Shown: positions 53,468 through 62,503 of the stretch, piece by piece
Numbering within the stretch: the first letter of the stretch is position 1
How the letters are laid out: each line of letters begins with the position of its first letter
NCBI RefSeq assembly: GCF_002078015.1
Contig: NZ_LWBP01000200.1
Span: forward strand, 1-64,000
Length of the DNA: 64,000 nt
Direction: 5' to 3'
From: Niastella populi
GTDB lineage: Bacteria; Bacteroidota; Bacteroidia; Chitinophagales; Chitinophagaceae
Translations under genes and position numbers: made by a program
The notes under the pieces: model-generated
What the model saw: the letters and a program-made list of their open reading frames with translations, nothing else
Told to the model about the DNA's origin: nothing
The model's database searches: none

Positions 53468-54181
53468 TCACCGCCGCAACAACCGGTTCTGTATAAGTTG
53501 CTGCAACACCGCCTCCCTTTCGGTTCTGCTGATAGGAATATGATGCGTGCCGATGGTTATTTCATTTCCTTCTATGCTTTCCACTTTGTTGGCCGCTACA
53601 AGGTAGGATTTATGTGTACGGATAAAACGCGCCGGCGGTAAATGGGCTTCAATACTATGAAAGGTTAAATAAGTAATGTACTTCTTCGAGGTCGTATACA
53701 CGGCTACGTAATTCTGTAAGGCCTCCACAAATAAAATATCGTCGTACAATACTTTCACCAGTTTGTTGTCGGTCTTTATAAAGAAATGATCCGGTTCTCC
53801 TATCGGTGCCGGCCGGGCGATAGCTTCCTGCATGCCGCGCGCTTTCGATACCGCCTTCCAGAAACGTTCAAATGAAAATGGCTTCAGTAAATAATCGATC
53901 GCATTCCATTCAAAACCCTCTACTGCATATTGCGGGTAGGCTGTGGTAAAGATCACCATCGGCGGATGCGATAACGTTTTCAGGAACTCCATACCGGTCA
54001 TCTTCGGCATTTGTATATCCAGGAACAACAGGTCGATCTTTTCGCGCACCAGCATATCGGCCGCCTTTAACGGGTTATCGAACTCCCCGGCCAGTTGCAG
54101 AAAGGAAGCATCCTGGATGTATTCCTTCAACCCTTTACGGGCTATAGGCTCATCGTCTATGATCACACACCGGAGTATCAT
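53468..54181 (-). CDS. LytTR-family response regulator
   Basis: 237 residues. The receiver domain (about 1-118) has the phosphorylation site LLFLDIQMPKMTG and the conserved KPF. The C-terminal LytTR DNA-binding domain (about 135-232) shows the typical FVEALQNYVAVYTTSKKYIT, PPARFIRTHKSYLVA and ISRTEREAVL. It overlaps the kinase gene by 4 bp (ATGA), so translation is coupled. Confidence 0.95.
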   Translation of the reverse strand: MILRCVIIDDEPIARKGLKEYIQDASFLQLAGEFDNPLKAADMLVREKIDLLFLDIQMPKMTGMEFLKTLSHPPMVIFTTAYPQYAVEGFEWNAIDYLLKPFSFERFWKAVSKARGMQEAIARPAPIGEPDHFFIKTDNKLVKVLYDDILFVEALQNYVAVYTTSKKYITYLTFHSIEAHLPPARFIRTHKSYLVAANKVESIEGNEITIGTHHIPISRTEREAVLQQLIQNRLLRR

Positions 54182-55197
54182 GATAAATGTAAATTGAGTT
54201 CAACTTTAAATAGATGCGCATCGTTATGGATCTGTAAACTGTGCCTGCCGGGATACAGTAATTCCAGCCTGCGTTTCACATTCGCCAGCCCTATGCCGCC
54301 CCTGGGTTCCGTGCTTCGCTGCTGATCGTCTTTCGTATTCTCTACAATAAAAGAAAGGGCCCCGTTTTGCCGTTGCAGCTGTACCCTGATAAAGTTTTTT
54401 TCATGGCTATAATGGGAGATGTGTTTGAACGCATTCTCCACAAACGGTATCAGCAGCAATGGCGTTATCCGGAACCCTTTCACCTGCTCCCCTACTTCTA
54501 TCCCAACTTCGTACTGGTTATCTTTTCGCAGTTCCTGCAGCCTGATGTAATGGCGCAGGTAAAGCACTTCTTTTTCTATTTCAATGGTCGAACTGTTACA
54601 ATCATATAACTGGTAACGCAACAGGTCGCTCATTTGCAATAAGGTGGTACGGGCTTCCGCGTTCTGCCTATCTATCAAAAAATAGATCGTGTTCAGCGAA
54701 TTGAACAAAAAATGCGGATTGATCTGTGACTTTAGAAAATTCAGTTCCGTTTCTGCCTTTTCTCTGGCCATTTCACCCAGCCGCCGCTGTGCCCGGGCAT
54801 GGTCGGCCAGTAATTTCATTGCTGCCCCCGTGCTTACCAGCAAAAAATGCGGGATCACATTATCGTATACGCGCACTTTAAAGCGGTCCCAGATATCGAA
54901 TGAAATGTTCATTAACCCGGCCTCGATATACATTTTACCAATACTGAACGAAAAAACAAGCACGGCGAACAGCAGCGCAAACAGTACGTACCTTTTCTTA
55001 TACAACAAACGGGGAATGAGCAGGTAATTGGTAACGTACACCATCAGTGCCAGGTCGGCCACTTTTATAAAAGTGATGTACCAGCCTTTTCCGGCGGGAT
55101 AATCCTGGTAACGGAAAAAATGCCATCCAAAGAACAGCAGTCCCCAGCCAATTAAATGATGCAGGTAATAACGTTGTATAAAACCGGCAGTGCTCAT
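54178..55197 (-). CDS. LytS/YehU-family sensor histidine kinase
   Basis: 339 residues. Four N-terminal membrane helices (about 10-130) carry no obvious extracellular sensor domain. The His_kinase domain has SQINPHFLFNSLNTIYFL with the phosphoacceptor His, and the ATPase part shows LLIPFVENAFKH and GGIGLANVKRRLELLY. It is the first gene of a two-gene operon with its LytTR regulator. The stimulus is unknown. Confidence 0.94.
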   Translation of the reverse strand: MSTAGFIQRYYLHHLIGWGLLFFGWHFFRYQDYPAGKGWYITFIKVADLALMVYVTNYLLIPRLLYKKRYVLFALLFAVLVFSFSIGKMYIEAGLMNISFDIWDRFKVRVYDNVIPHFLLVSTGAAMKLLADHARAQRRLGEMAREKAETELNFLKSQINPHFLFNSLNTIYFLIDRQNAEARTTLLQMSDLLRYQLYDCNSSTIEIEKEVLYLRHYIRLQELRKDNQYEVGIEVGEQVKGFRITPLLLIPFVENAFKHISHYSHEKNFIRVQLQRQNGALSFIVENTKDDQQRSTEPRGGIGLANVKRRLELLYPGRHSLQIHNDAHLFKVELNLHLS

Positions 55198-55295
55198 ACC
55201 TCAAATTAAATATACAAAATTGGCACGGGATAACTATTTACGCTTACAGTGCCTTTTACTACACGAAATGCAGATTGGGGAATGGAGAACTGCTT

Positions 55296-55327
55296 TGGGT
55301 TCCCTTCCTTCAGGAAGGGCCGGGGAA
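55296..55327. repeat. CCCTTCC-TTCA-GGAAGGG hairpin, relative of the C5-TTCA-G5 element
   Basis: CCCTTCCTTCAGGAAGGG (55304-55321) keeps the CCTTCAGG core and is followed by CCGGGGAAGG. It is a more diverged relative of the elements at 32706 and 45210. Confidence 0.5.
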
Positions 55328-55330
55328 GGC

Positions 55331-55357
55331 AAAAAAAAAGAGCTGTAGAAACAGCCC
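55331..55357 (-). terminator. Intrinsic terminator downstream of yggS-like gene
   Basis: On the minus strand GGGCTGT, TTCT loop and ACAGCTC (one wobble) are followed by nine T. Confidence 0.75.
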
Positions 55358-55496
55358 TTTACCATTAATCAATAACCTATGAAAAACACTATTTAATTAT
55401 GTAAGTCAAAGATAACCAGTAGCGTGCCCGGTTCATAATCGTTTCGATGTTTGCATATAATTTCACGATGAATCAGCGCTAAAAACCGATAAGCAA

Positions 55497-56174
55497 TTAT
55501 TGGCGGGCGCCAAATAAAAGACTGCCGATGCGTACCATGGTGCTGCCCTCTTCAATGGCCAGTTTAAAATCACCGCTCATTCCCATCGACAAGGTATTAA
55601 ATTGGGTATTCCACGGCAAATCGGCACAACCATCGAACAGTAATTTCAGGTACTTAAACTCTTTACGCAACTGCTCAACGTCATCAGTGAACGAAGCCAT
55701 GCCCATTAAGCCAACAACCTCTACGTTCCTGAGCTCGTTTAAGAGTTTATACTTATGAATAGCGTCCATGGCTTCCATCAGTTCTATCTCGTTAAAACCG
55801 AACTTGGTTTCTTCCTGCGCAACATGCACCTGCAACAGGCATTGGATAACCCGGTCGAATTTGCGGGCCTGTTTATCTATTTCGAGCAATAATTTGTAGC
55901 TGTCGACACCATGGATCAAATGCACAAAGGGGGCAATGTATTTTACCTTGTTCGATTGCAGGTGACCGATAAAATGCCAGCGGATATCGTTGGGGAGCAA
56001 CAGGTGTTTTTCGGCCAGTTCCTGCACATAGTTCTCACCAAAATCCCGTTGTCCGAGGTCGTAGAGTTCCTGTATATCACCGGCCGGTTTGATTTTTGAT
56101 ACCGCCACCAGGGTAACCTGTTGAGCTTGTAATTGTTCGTTTATTTCAAGGAATGCTTTTGTATTTACCGCCAT
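55497..56174 (-). CDS. YggS-family PLP homeostasis protein
   Basis: 225 residues, alanine-racemase-like TIM barrel. The PLP lysine is in VAVSKIKPAGDI, followed by GQRDFGENYVQEL and the conserved WHFIGHLQSNKVKYI; GLMGMASF and FNTLSMGMSGDFKLAIEEGST are also typical. These proteins buffer pyridoxal phosphate and influence amino-acid pools; they have no known enzyme activity. It is a single gene. Confidence 0.95.
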   Translation of the reverse strand: MAVNTKAFLEINEQLQAQQVTLVAVSKIKPAGDIQELYDLGQRDFGENYVQELAEKHLLLPNDIRWHFIGHLQSNKVKYIAPFVHLIHGVDSYKLLLEIDKQARKFDRVIQCLLQVHVAQEETKFGFNEIELMEAMDAIHKYKLLNELRNVEVVGLMGMASFTDDVEQLRKEFKYLKLLFDGCADLPWNTQFNTLSMGMSGDFKLAIEEGSTMVRIGSLLFGARQ

Positions 56175-56235
56175 CAGATATTCTATTTAATCTGTTATAC
56201 AAACAAAATTTTATGCCGCGGCAAAGGTAATGGGA

Positions 56236-56345
56236 ATAGAAAATTAGTAGTTAAATAATTAACTACTAACCGAAGCCCCAATGTATTCCAATTAGCACAA
56301 CTTGTCCTGCTCTGCGGGATTAGCAAATTAGCTAATCAGCACATT
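56236..56345. repeat. CCCGCAGAGC hairpin module (copy 6, inverted) with GCTAAT words
   Basis: CAACTTGTCCTGCTCTGCGG (56299-56318) is the reverse complement of the module at 47549-47568 with few changes. It is followed by TTAGCAAATTAGCTAATCAG, ending at the acyl-CoA dehydrogenase stop. Confidence 0.7.
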
Positions 56346-57498
56346 ATTTCAGTATCGATCTGCTGATAACGATCCGCTGCACTTCGCTGGTTCCTTCATA
56401 GATCTGGGTGATCTTGGCATCGCGCATAAGGCGTTCAACATGGTATTCCTTAACATAACCATAACCGCCATGCACCTGTACCGCTTCCACGGTAACCCAC
56501 ATGGCCGCTTCGCTGGCAAACACTTTGGCCATTGAAGAACTTAACGTATAATCGAGGTGTTGATCTTTTTCCCAGGCAGCTTTCAAACACAACAACCGGG
56601 CGCATTCAATCTTTGTTGCCATATCGGCCAGTTTGAACTGAATGGCCTGGTGATGCATGATCTCTTTGCCAAATGCCTTTCTTTCTTTTGAATACTTCAA
56701 CGACAGTTCATAGGCGCCGCTGGCAATGCCCAACGCCTGCGAAGCAATGCCTATGCGTCCGCCGGCGAGGGTCTTCATCGCAAATGTAAACCCAAACCCG
56801 TCGCCGCCTATGCGGTTCTCTTTTGGCACTTTTACATCGGTAAACGTTATGCTGTGCGTATCGCTGCCGCGAATGCCCAGTTTATTTTCCTTGGCGCCAA
56901 CGGTTACACCGGGCCAGTTCTTTTCTACAATAAATACATTGATGCCTTTGCTTCCTTTTTCCACATCCGACTGTGCCATCACCAGGTATACACTGGCCGA
57001 CGATCCGTTGGTGATCCAGTTCTTGGTGCCGTTCAAAATATAATGATCGCCTTTATCTTCTGCAAAAGTGCGTTGTGAGGTGGCATCACTCCCCGCTTCG
57101 GGTTCGCTCAACAGGAAGGCGCCGATATGCAGTTCTCCATCTTTACGGCCCTGCGCCAGGTTCACGAGGTATTTTTGTTTTTGTTCTTCCGAACCGAATT
57201 TTTCAAGCCCCCAGCAAACAAGGCTGTTGTTCACACTCATGCATACGCTTACACTGGCATCCACCTTACTGATCTCTTCCATGGCCAGCACATAGCTGAT
57301 GGTGTCCATACCGGCGCCGCCGTAATCCGGACTTACCATCATACCCATAAAACCAAGTTCCGCCAGCTTCAATACCTGCTCACGGGGAAATTTCTGCTGT
57401 TCATCACGTTCTATAACCCCCGGGAGGCACTCGTTCTGGGCGAAATCGCGGGCAGCTTTCTGGATCATCAAATGTTCTTCAGTAAGTTGGAATTGCAT
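56344..57498 (-). CDS. Acyl-CoA dehydrogenase
   Basis: 384 residues, the usual length for short/medium-chain acyl-CoA dehydrogenases. FAD-binding signatures are present (HIGAFLLSEPEAGSDATSQR, NGTKNWITNGSSASVYL, QVHGGYGYVKEYHVERLMRD) and the catalytic glutamate lies in QIYEGTSEVQRIVISR near the end. It makes the first oxidation step of beta-oxidation, with butyryl- or branched-chain acyl-CoA the most likely substrates. It is a single gene; an electron-transfer flavoprotein is not encoded nearby. Confidence 0.94.
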   Translation of the reverse strand: MQFQLTEEHLMIQKAARDFAQNECLPGVIERDEQQKFPREQVLKLAELGFMGMMVSPDYGGAGMDTISYVLAMEEISKVDASVSVCMSVNNSLVCWGLEKFGSEEQKQKYLVNLAQGRKDGELHIGAFLLSEPEAGSDATSQRTFAEDKGDHYILNGTKNWITNGSSASVYLVMAQSDVEKGSKGINVFIVEKNWPGVTVGAKENKLGIRGSDTHSITFTDVKVPKENRIGGDGFGFTFAMKTLAGGRIGIASQALGIASGAYELSLKYSKERKAFGKEIMHHQAIQFKLADMATKIECARLLCLKAAWEKDQHLDYTLSSSMAKVFASEAAMWVTVEAVQVHGGYGYVKEYHVERLMRDAKITQIYEGTSEVQRIVISRSILK

Positions 57499-57661
57499 AT
57501 CACGAATTTAATAATTGGCCGCAAGATAACAGAATTCATTACAAAACTAACACTCGTTCGTATTATTTTTATGCTTTTCCAACAAAAAAGGCGCGCCCTC
57601 CGCCACCCGGTTGCTACCAGACGGCGAACGACCCGCCTCCCTGAGATCCTCTCATATGAGG

Positions 57662-58378
57662 TTACTGCATCATTTTCACAATGCGGGGAAACAAAAGATT
57701 ATTCTCCAAATGTATATGGCGGTGCAGGTCTTCCTCAAACGACTTCAGTTCGGCCAGGCTGATGCGGAAAGTAGCACAGGCATCGGCCGGCGGGGTGTAA
57801 TCATTCGTCAACCGGCGGATCTGCGCCAGCAGTTCACCCGCCTCCTCATGCTCCGTTTCCATCATATGTATAGGGCTGTTTATATAACCTGTATTCAATG
57901 CCGGCTGGTTATTTTTCTGCTCCAGCGCTTTTTCTACTTCTTTTATCCGGGGAAACAGCACCATTTCTTCCTTTTGCATGTGCGCGTCCAGTTCCGTTTG
58001 CAGGGTACTGAACAAATTAAACACCTGTTGCATATAAGAAAAACGGTCGCCATGTTTGGCAGCCACCCGGTTCAAATGTTCATAAATGACCGGCATGGCA
58101 TGTTTAACGTATATATGGTGTTTCAAAACGATATAATCGGAAAGCTGAGAAACCGACATGGTTGCCAGTAACTGGTCTTCTACCCCACTACCCGGTTCAA
58201 ATACCTGTTGCAATTCTTCCAGTATTGGCTCTACGGGAATGTTCTTTTCTGCACATGCATCCTGCAGGGTACGTTTTCCTTTACAGCAAAAATCGAGATG
58301 ATATTTTTCAAATACAGCCGCCGCCTGGTGTCTGTCGGAAACGATCGCCGCTAACGTATGATTTTTATATTCCAGCAT
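57662..58378 (-). CDS. ric: Iron-sulfur cluster repair di-iron protein (RIC/ScdA/YtfE family)
   Basis: 238 residues from ATG 58378 (MLEYKNHTLAAIVSD), the family-typical start; the frame opens at 58444. The N-terminal ScdA/DUF542 part has LDFCCKGKRTLQDAC, and the hemerythrin-like part carries the di-iron His/Glu ligands (VLKHHIYVKHAMP, DAHMQKEEMVLFPRI, MMETEHEEAGELL, DLHRHIHLENNLLFPRI). These proteins repair Fe-S clusters damaged by nitric oxide or oxidants. A palindrome (ATGACTTCGATCAT, 58424-58437) of Crp/Fnr shape lies upstream. Confidence 0.93.
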   Translation of the reverse strand: MLEYKNHTLAAIVSDRHQAAAVFEKYHLDFCCKGKRTLQDACAEKNIPVEPILEELQQVFEPGSGVEDQLLATMSVSQLSDYIVLKHHIYVKHAMPVIYEHLNRVAAKHGDRFSYMQQVFNLFSTLQTELDAHMQKEEMVLFPRIKEVEKALEQKNNQPALNTGYINSPIHMMETEHEEAGELLAQIRRLTNDYTPPADACATFRISLAELKSFEEDLHRHIHLENNLLFPRIVKMMQ

Positions 58379-58423
58379 GATATATATTTTTTGTAAAATT
58401 CCATCATGCCGGGCCGACGGGTT

Positions 58424-58437
58424 ATGACTTCGATCAT
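58424..58437. promoter_or_regulatory. Crp/Fnr-like palindrome upstream of ric
   Basis: ATGACTTCGATCAT has matching ATGA/TCAT ends, 46 bp before the ric start. Its shape, TGA-N6-TCA, fits NO-responsive Crp/Fnr regulators that often control ric, but a single site is weak evidence. Confidence 0.4.
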
Positions 58438-58656
58438 AGTTCAATAAAATATCGAATATGCAACGCTAAATGTTGAATGACGAAGTAAACAGCGATAGTA
58501 TGAGATTTAATCAAAAAATAGTTCGCGAACATTTTCTTTCCTTCAACGTTCAACATTGGAAATTCGACATTCATCATTCCCCGTGCAAAGCCTGTTAAAC
58601 CGGATTCGTTATATTTGAACCAACATGATTATTAGAAAATAAACCGATAAAAACTT

Positions 58657-60108
58657 ATGTCCCGTAAAGACAAAAAAATAGTTCAGGTAACCTCTGAAGT
58701 TGGCCGGTTACGACGATTGTTGGTGCATAGCCCGGATAGTGGTTTGGGTAAGGTGGTTCCTTCGAAAGCGCAGGACTGGTTGTTTGAAGACATTGTGCAC
58801 CTCGAAACCATGCGGAAGAAAGAATATGATCATTACACAAAAATACTCCTGTACTTTTTAGACCCCGAAAAGATAAGGGGCCGTTTGCACCAGATAGACG
58901 CACCGGAAAGCAACCGCGATTTTTACAAACCCGAAAAAAAGGATTTCTATAAATCGGATAAAGTAGTTGAACTGGAATGGCTGCTGGCCGATATACTGGA
59001 AGACCAGGAAATAAAACTAAAGCTCATTGCATCGGTTTGCGCGGTGGAGGGTTGTTCCTATGCCACCCAGAACGAGTTACTGGCGCTTTCACCGGTCAAG
59101 TTATCAAAGGTCATCATCAGCGGCACTATCGAAGACGACCGGCTGATCTTTCCGCCCATTCCCAATTTTATTTTCACCCGCGATATCGGCATTGTTATCA
59201 ATGAATATGTATTGCTGAACAAACCAGCCAAAACCGCGCGCCTTCGGGAAGCCCTGCTGGCCAAATACATTTTCTTCAACCATCCCTTATTTGAAGCATA
59301 CCACGATAACATCCTTGAAATACCCGATACGGCCCATCACTTTCTGTTACCACGCGACGGCGATGAAAAAAAGGTGACGCTCGAGGGCGGCGATGTAATG
59401 GTCGTACACAAGGATCACTTACTGATCGGCATAAGCGAACGCACTACTATGGAAGCCGCCCGTCAGGTAGTGAATATGCTGTTTGCAAAGAACATCGTTA
59501 AAAAGATAACGGTGATCAAAATTCCCCGCCGGCGCGATTACATGCATATCGATACCATCTTCACACAGGTAAAACGCAACGTATGGGTAATGCTGGGCGC
59601 GTTCAGTAAAAAAGTAATGAAACACGAAGGCGCCGATCCGGTTGAACGAATACTGGAAGGCCCGAAAAAAGAAGATAAGATCAAGATCATCCAGTTCAGA
59701 AAAAAAGATCCCGAGAACCCGGTGTTCTTCGATAACCTTGAAGAGCTGCTTACAGATATCAGCCAGAACGATCTTGAATGCAATCAGAAAGTAAGGTTCA
59801 TTTATAGTGGTAATAACAAATTCCCCTTCGATACCCGCGAACAATGGACAGATAGCTGTAACCTGCTGGCATTAAAAGAAGGGGTTGTGCTGGGTTATGA
59901 CCGCAACGACAAAACGGTGGAAGCATTTCGGGAAGCCGGTTTTAGTGTGGTACATGTAAAAGATCTGCTCGATCAGTTTGAAAAGGAAGAAACGACGCCC
60001 GATGAATTGGAAAACACGCTTATCCTGATCCCTTCTGCGGAATTGTCGCGCGCCCGCGGCGGTTTTCATTGTATGAGCATGCCGTTATTACGGGAGGATA
60101 TCGATTAA
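58657..60108 (+). CDS. Arginine deiminase-family protein
   Basis: 483 residues, longer than classical arginine deiminase (about 410). Guanidino-group modifying enzyme motifs are in order: the start RLRRLLVHSPDSGLGKV, FTRDIGI (Asp), LEGGDVMVV (Glu/Asp), MHIDTIFTQV (catalytic His) and the end RARGGFHCMSMPL (catalytic Cys). The canonical fold would hydrolyse arginine to citrulline and ammonia; extra segments in the middle (residues about 60-130) may change specificity. It lies 13 bp before the related CtlX-type gene, so the two form an operon. Confidence 0.9.
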   Translation: MSRKDKKIVQVTSEVGRLRRLLVHSPDSGLGKVVPSKAQDWLFEDIVHLETMRKKEYDHYTKILLYFLDPEKIRGRLHQIDAPESNRDFYKPEKKDFYKSDKVVELEWLLADILEDQEIKLKLIASVCAVEGCSYATQNELLALSPVKLSKVIISGTIEDDRLIFPPIPNFIFTRDIGIVINEYVLLNKPAKTARLREALLAKYIFFNHPLFEAYHDNILEIPDTAHHFLLPRDGDEKKVTLEGGDVMVVHKDHLLIGISERTTMEAARQVVNMLFAKNIVKKITVIKIPRRRDYMHIDTIFTQVKRNVWVMLGAFSKKVMKHEGADPVERILEGPKKEDKIKIIQFRKKDPENPVFFDNLEELLTDISQNDLECNQKVRFIYSGNNKFPFDTREQWTDSCNLLALKEGVVLGYDRNDKTVEAFREAGFSVVHVKDLLDQFEKEETTPDELENTLILIPSAELSRARGGFHCMSMPLLREDID

Positions 60109-60121
60109 ACGTATTTAAGTT

Positions 60122-61036
60122 ATGCAAACAACATCGCACATCTTGATGATAAGGCCGGTTAATTTTGGCTTCAATGCCCAAACGGCCGTGAACAATGCAT
60201 TCCAGGTGGCCGGCGCCGACGCGGATGCCCAGGAAAAAGCACAGGCAGAGTTTGATGATTTCGTAACACTGCTGCGTTCGAACGATATCGGGGTAACAGT
60301 GATCGACGATACGCCTGAGCCGCATACACCCGATTCCATTTTTCCCAATAACTGGATCTCGTTCCATGACCCCGGCACTATTTGCCTGTATCCCATGTTT
60401 GCCGGCAACCGGCGGCAGGAGCGCAAACCATCAGTGATCGGGCAACTGAAAAAAACATTCACCATCGACAACACGTATGATCTTACTTCATACGAAAACG
60501 ACCAGTTGTTTCTGGAAGGTACGGGCAGCATGGTGCTCGACCGTGATCATAAAATTGCCTACGCCTGCCTTTCGCCCCGCACACATCAAACAGTACTTGA
60601 TGATTTCTGCCGGCAGATGGGTTACCGGCCGGTATTGTTTACCGCAACAGATGGCGCAGGTAAAGCCATATATCATACCAATGTGATGATGTGTGTGGCC
60701 GACAGGTATGTGGTTGTTTGCCTTGAATCACTGCCCAATCATGCAGAATATCAGATGATACAGGAAATGATCGGTAAAACCGGTAAGGAAATGGTGACCA
60801 TCAGCTTTGAACAAATGAACCATTTTGCCGGCAACATGTTGCAGGTGCAAAATAAGCAGGGTGAAAAACTGCTTGTTATGTCAACCCGGGCATATCGATC
60901 GTTACAACCAGATCAGGTAAAGAAGCTGGAAGGTTATAACCGTATACTGCATGCGCCGCTTACAACCATTGAAACAAACGGCGGCGGCAGCGCGAGGTGT
61001 ATGATGGCGGAAGTTTTTTTGAATGTGCAAATGTGA
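60122..61036 (+). CDS. ctlX: Citrulline-utilisation hydrolase CtlX-type amidinohydrolase
   Basis: 304 residues, the normal size of the CtlX-like branch of the same superfamily. It begins ILMIRPVNFGFNAQTAVNNA, has DSIFPNNWISFHD, EGTGSMVLDRDH (Glu), MMCVADRYVVVC region with the His, and ends ETNGGGSARCMMAEVFLN with the catalytic Cys. Such enzymes act on citrulline or a related ureido/guanidino compound. Placement after the arginine deiminase-like gene suggests a two-step route from arginine through citrulline to ornithine. Confidence 0.9.
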   Translation: MQTTSHILMIRPVNFGFNAQTAVNNAFQVAGADADAQEKAQAEFDDFVTLLRSNDIGVTVIDDTPEPHTPDSIFPNNWISFHDPGTICLYPMFAGNRRQERKPSVIGQLKKTFTIDNTYDLTSYENDQLFLEGTGSMVLDRDHKIAYACLSPRTHQTVLDDFCRQMGYRPVLFTATDGAGKAIYHTNVMMCVADRYVVVCLESLPNHAEYQMIQEMIGKTGKEMVTISFEQMNHFAGNMLQVQNKQGEKLLVMSTRAYRSLQPDQVKKLEGYNRILHAPLTTIETNGGGSARCMMAEVFLNVQM

Positions 61037-61160
61037 AAATTCGAAAATGTGAAAGTGAAATACAGCTCACGTGAGTGCTTCGCGTGAGCTTTTTTATTAC
61101 AGATGCTGCCTGTTCTGTATTTCATTTGCACATTTGCATATTTGCTAATTTTCACATTAA
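61028..61160. repeat. Inverted GAAAATGTG word arrays around the ctlX terminator
   Basis: GTGCAAATGTGAAAATTCGA (from 61025) on the left and the complementary TTTGCACATTTGCATATTTG and GCTAATTTTCACATT (61125-61158) on the right face each other, with the terminator between them. Confidence 0.75.
61065..61096 (+). terminator. Intrinsic terminator of ctlX
   Basis: GCTCACG, an 11-base loop and CGTGAGC are followed by TTTTTTTATT. Confidence 0.85.
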
Positions 61161-62036
61161 TTCCAGTCCTTCATCAAAACTCATTGGCTCAAACCCCAAC
61201 TCCTTTCTTGCTTTCTCAATAATGAACCCCGTCTTCAACGGGCGGCGGCCGGGTTGTTTAAATGTAGCGGCATCAACCTTTACAATTTTACCGGCATCCA
61301 GGTTGAACTTAGCGGCGGTTTTAAGCGCTATGTCGTAGGGGGTAAGCCAATCTTTTCCCGAGATATGATATATACCGGTAGCTTTCTTTTCAATGATCAG
61401 TAAGATCCCTTTTGCCAGGTCTTCAACATATGTTGGTGTGCGCAGCTGATCACTCACTACCTTAATGGTTTTACCCTGTTCGAGGTTTTCCCTCACCCAG
61501 CTAACGATATTACTACGGGTGCCCTGTAATAAATTTCCATACACCAAACAGGTGCGAACGATAGCGAATGGTATGGTGCTGGTTTGCACCATACTTTCAG
61601 CCTGTAGTTTGGTAAACCCATATAAACTGATTGGTTTTGTATCATCTTCTTCGGCATAATTTCCCTGCTCGCCATCAAACACAAAATCAGTTGAAATATA
61701 AATGAAATGACTGCTAAAAGTTTCAGCATCTGTAAGTACCTGTGATGTGCCCTGTACATTGATGCGTTCACAATGCTGCGGGCGCAATTCGCAATCATCA
61801 ACCTGCGTCATGGCCGCAGCGTGAACCACTATATCGGGTTTTTCATTACTCATAACCGCGAACGTTTCCAAAGAATTTGTAATATCCATTTCGCGATAAG
61901 TATAATTAGCCGATGGTTGAAACGGCAATCGTGATTCGCCGCGGCTGGTGGCTACTACTTCATAATTCCTGTCGAGTAACAATTTGATCATATGCTGCCC
62001 CAACAATCCATTTGCACCGGTTATAAGTACTTTCAT
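61152..62036 (-). CDS. RmlD-like sugar-nucleotide reductase (extended SDR)
   Basis: 294 residues from ATG 62036 (MKVLITGANGLLGQHM); the frame opens at 62096, but the longer N-terminus lies before the NAD(P)-binding fold. The Rossmann motif GANGLLGQH, the segment VVHAAAMTQVDDCE and the YGFTKLQAE (Tyr-x3-Lys) active site are typical of RmlD-type dTDP-4-dehydrorhamnose reductase relatives. No other rhamnose gene is nearby, so it may instead be an orphan epimerase/reductase. It is convergent with ctlX. Confidence 0.88.
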   Translation of the reverse strand: MKVLITGANGLLGQHMIKLLLDRNYEVVATSRGESRLPFQPSANYTYREMDITNSLETFAVMSNEKPDIVVHAAAMTQVDDCELRPQHCERINVQGTSQVLTDAETFSSHFIYISTDFVFDGEQGNYAEEDDTKPISLYGFTKLQAESMVQTSTIPFAIVRTCLVYGNLLQGTRSNIVSWVRENLEQGKTIKVVSDQLRTPTYVEDLAKGILLIIEKKATGIYHISGKDWLTPYDIALKTAAKFNLDAGKIVKVDAATFKQPGRRPLKTGFIIEKARKELGFEPMSFDEGLELM

Positions 62037-62096
62037 CTGAAAATTTTTTATTGTTTTGCATACGCCGGATATAACCTTCCCACACAAAATTTTCAT

Positions 62097-62503
62097 AAGC
62101 CATCGGCATCATAATGGAAATTTTGCACAGGCAAGTTTCATATTCCTTTACATTATTTCGTTTGGTTTCAAGCTGAAAATATCTGCTTATCAGTTGATTG
62201 CTTAAAAACTTAAGCACTTTTGTTTCTATCACATTTACTATCTTAACGCCCGGTTTTGACGCCTAAACGTACAACTGTTCAGCTAAACCCTTTTCCTAAA
62301 TAAAAAAGCAATAATGGTTAAAAAAAATAGTGTTTCGCAAAAAAAACATCATTTTATAAAACAATTTTAGTGTTTTTTCGAGCCAGCGTGTACTTAATAC
62401 GTGTATCAAAACAAAACCTTATTTTTGGGCCGCCTTTCAAAAGACAGCCTTTAACGATTTCCTTTGCAGATTCGAAGATTTTTAAATAAAACAGATTTTA
62501 TTC
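62097..62503. other. AT-rich regulatory spacer upstream of pfkA
   Basis: No gene supported. It should contain the pfkA promoter; a TATTTTTG box (62420-62427) is the best -7 match, 77 bp before the start. A-rich runs (AAAAAA) around 62303-62345 are notable. Confidence 0.4.
62420..62427 (+). promoter_or_regulatory. Possible -7 box of pfkA
   Basis: TATTTTTG matches TAnnTTTG; no TTTG at the expected upstream distance. Confidence 0.35.

Noticed and set aside
61960-62232. 90-codon minus-strand ORF upstream of the reductase
   Set aside because: Overlaps the reductase in another frame and has no domain or signal.
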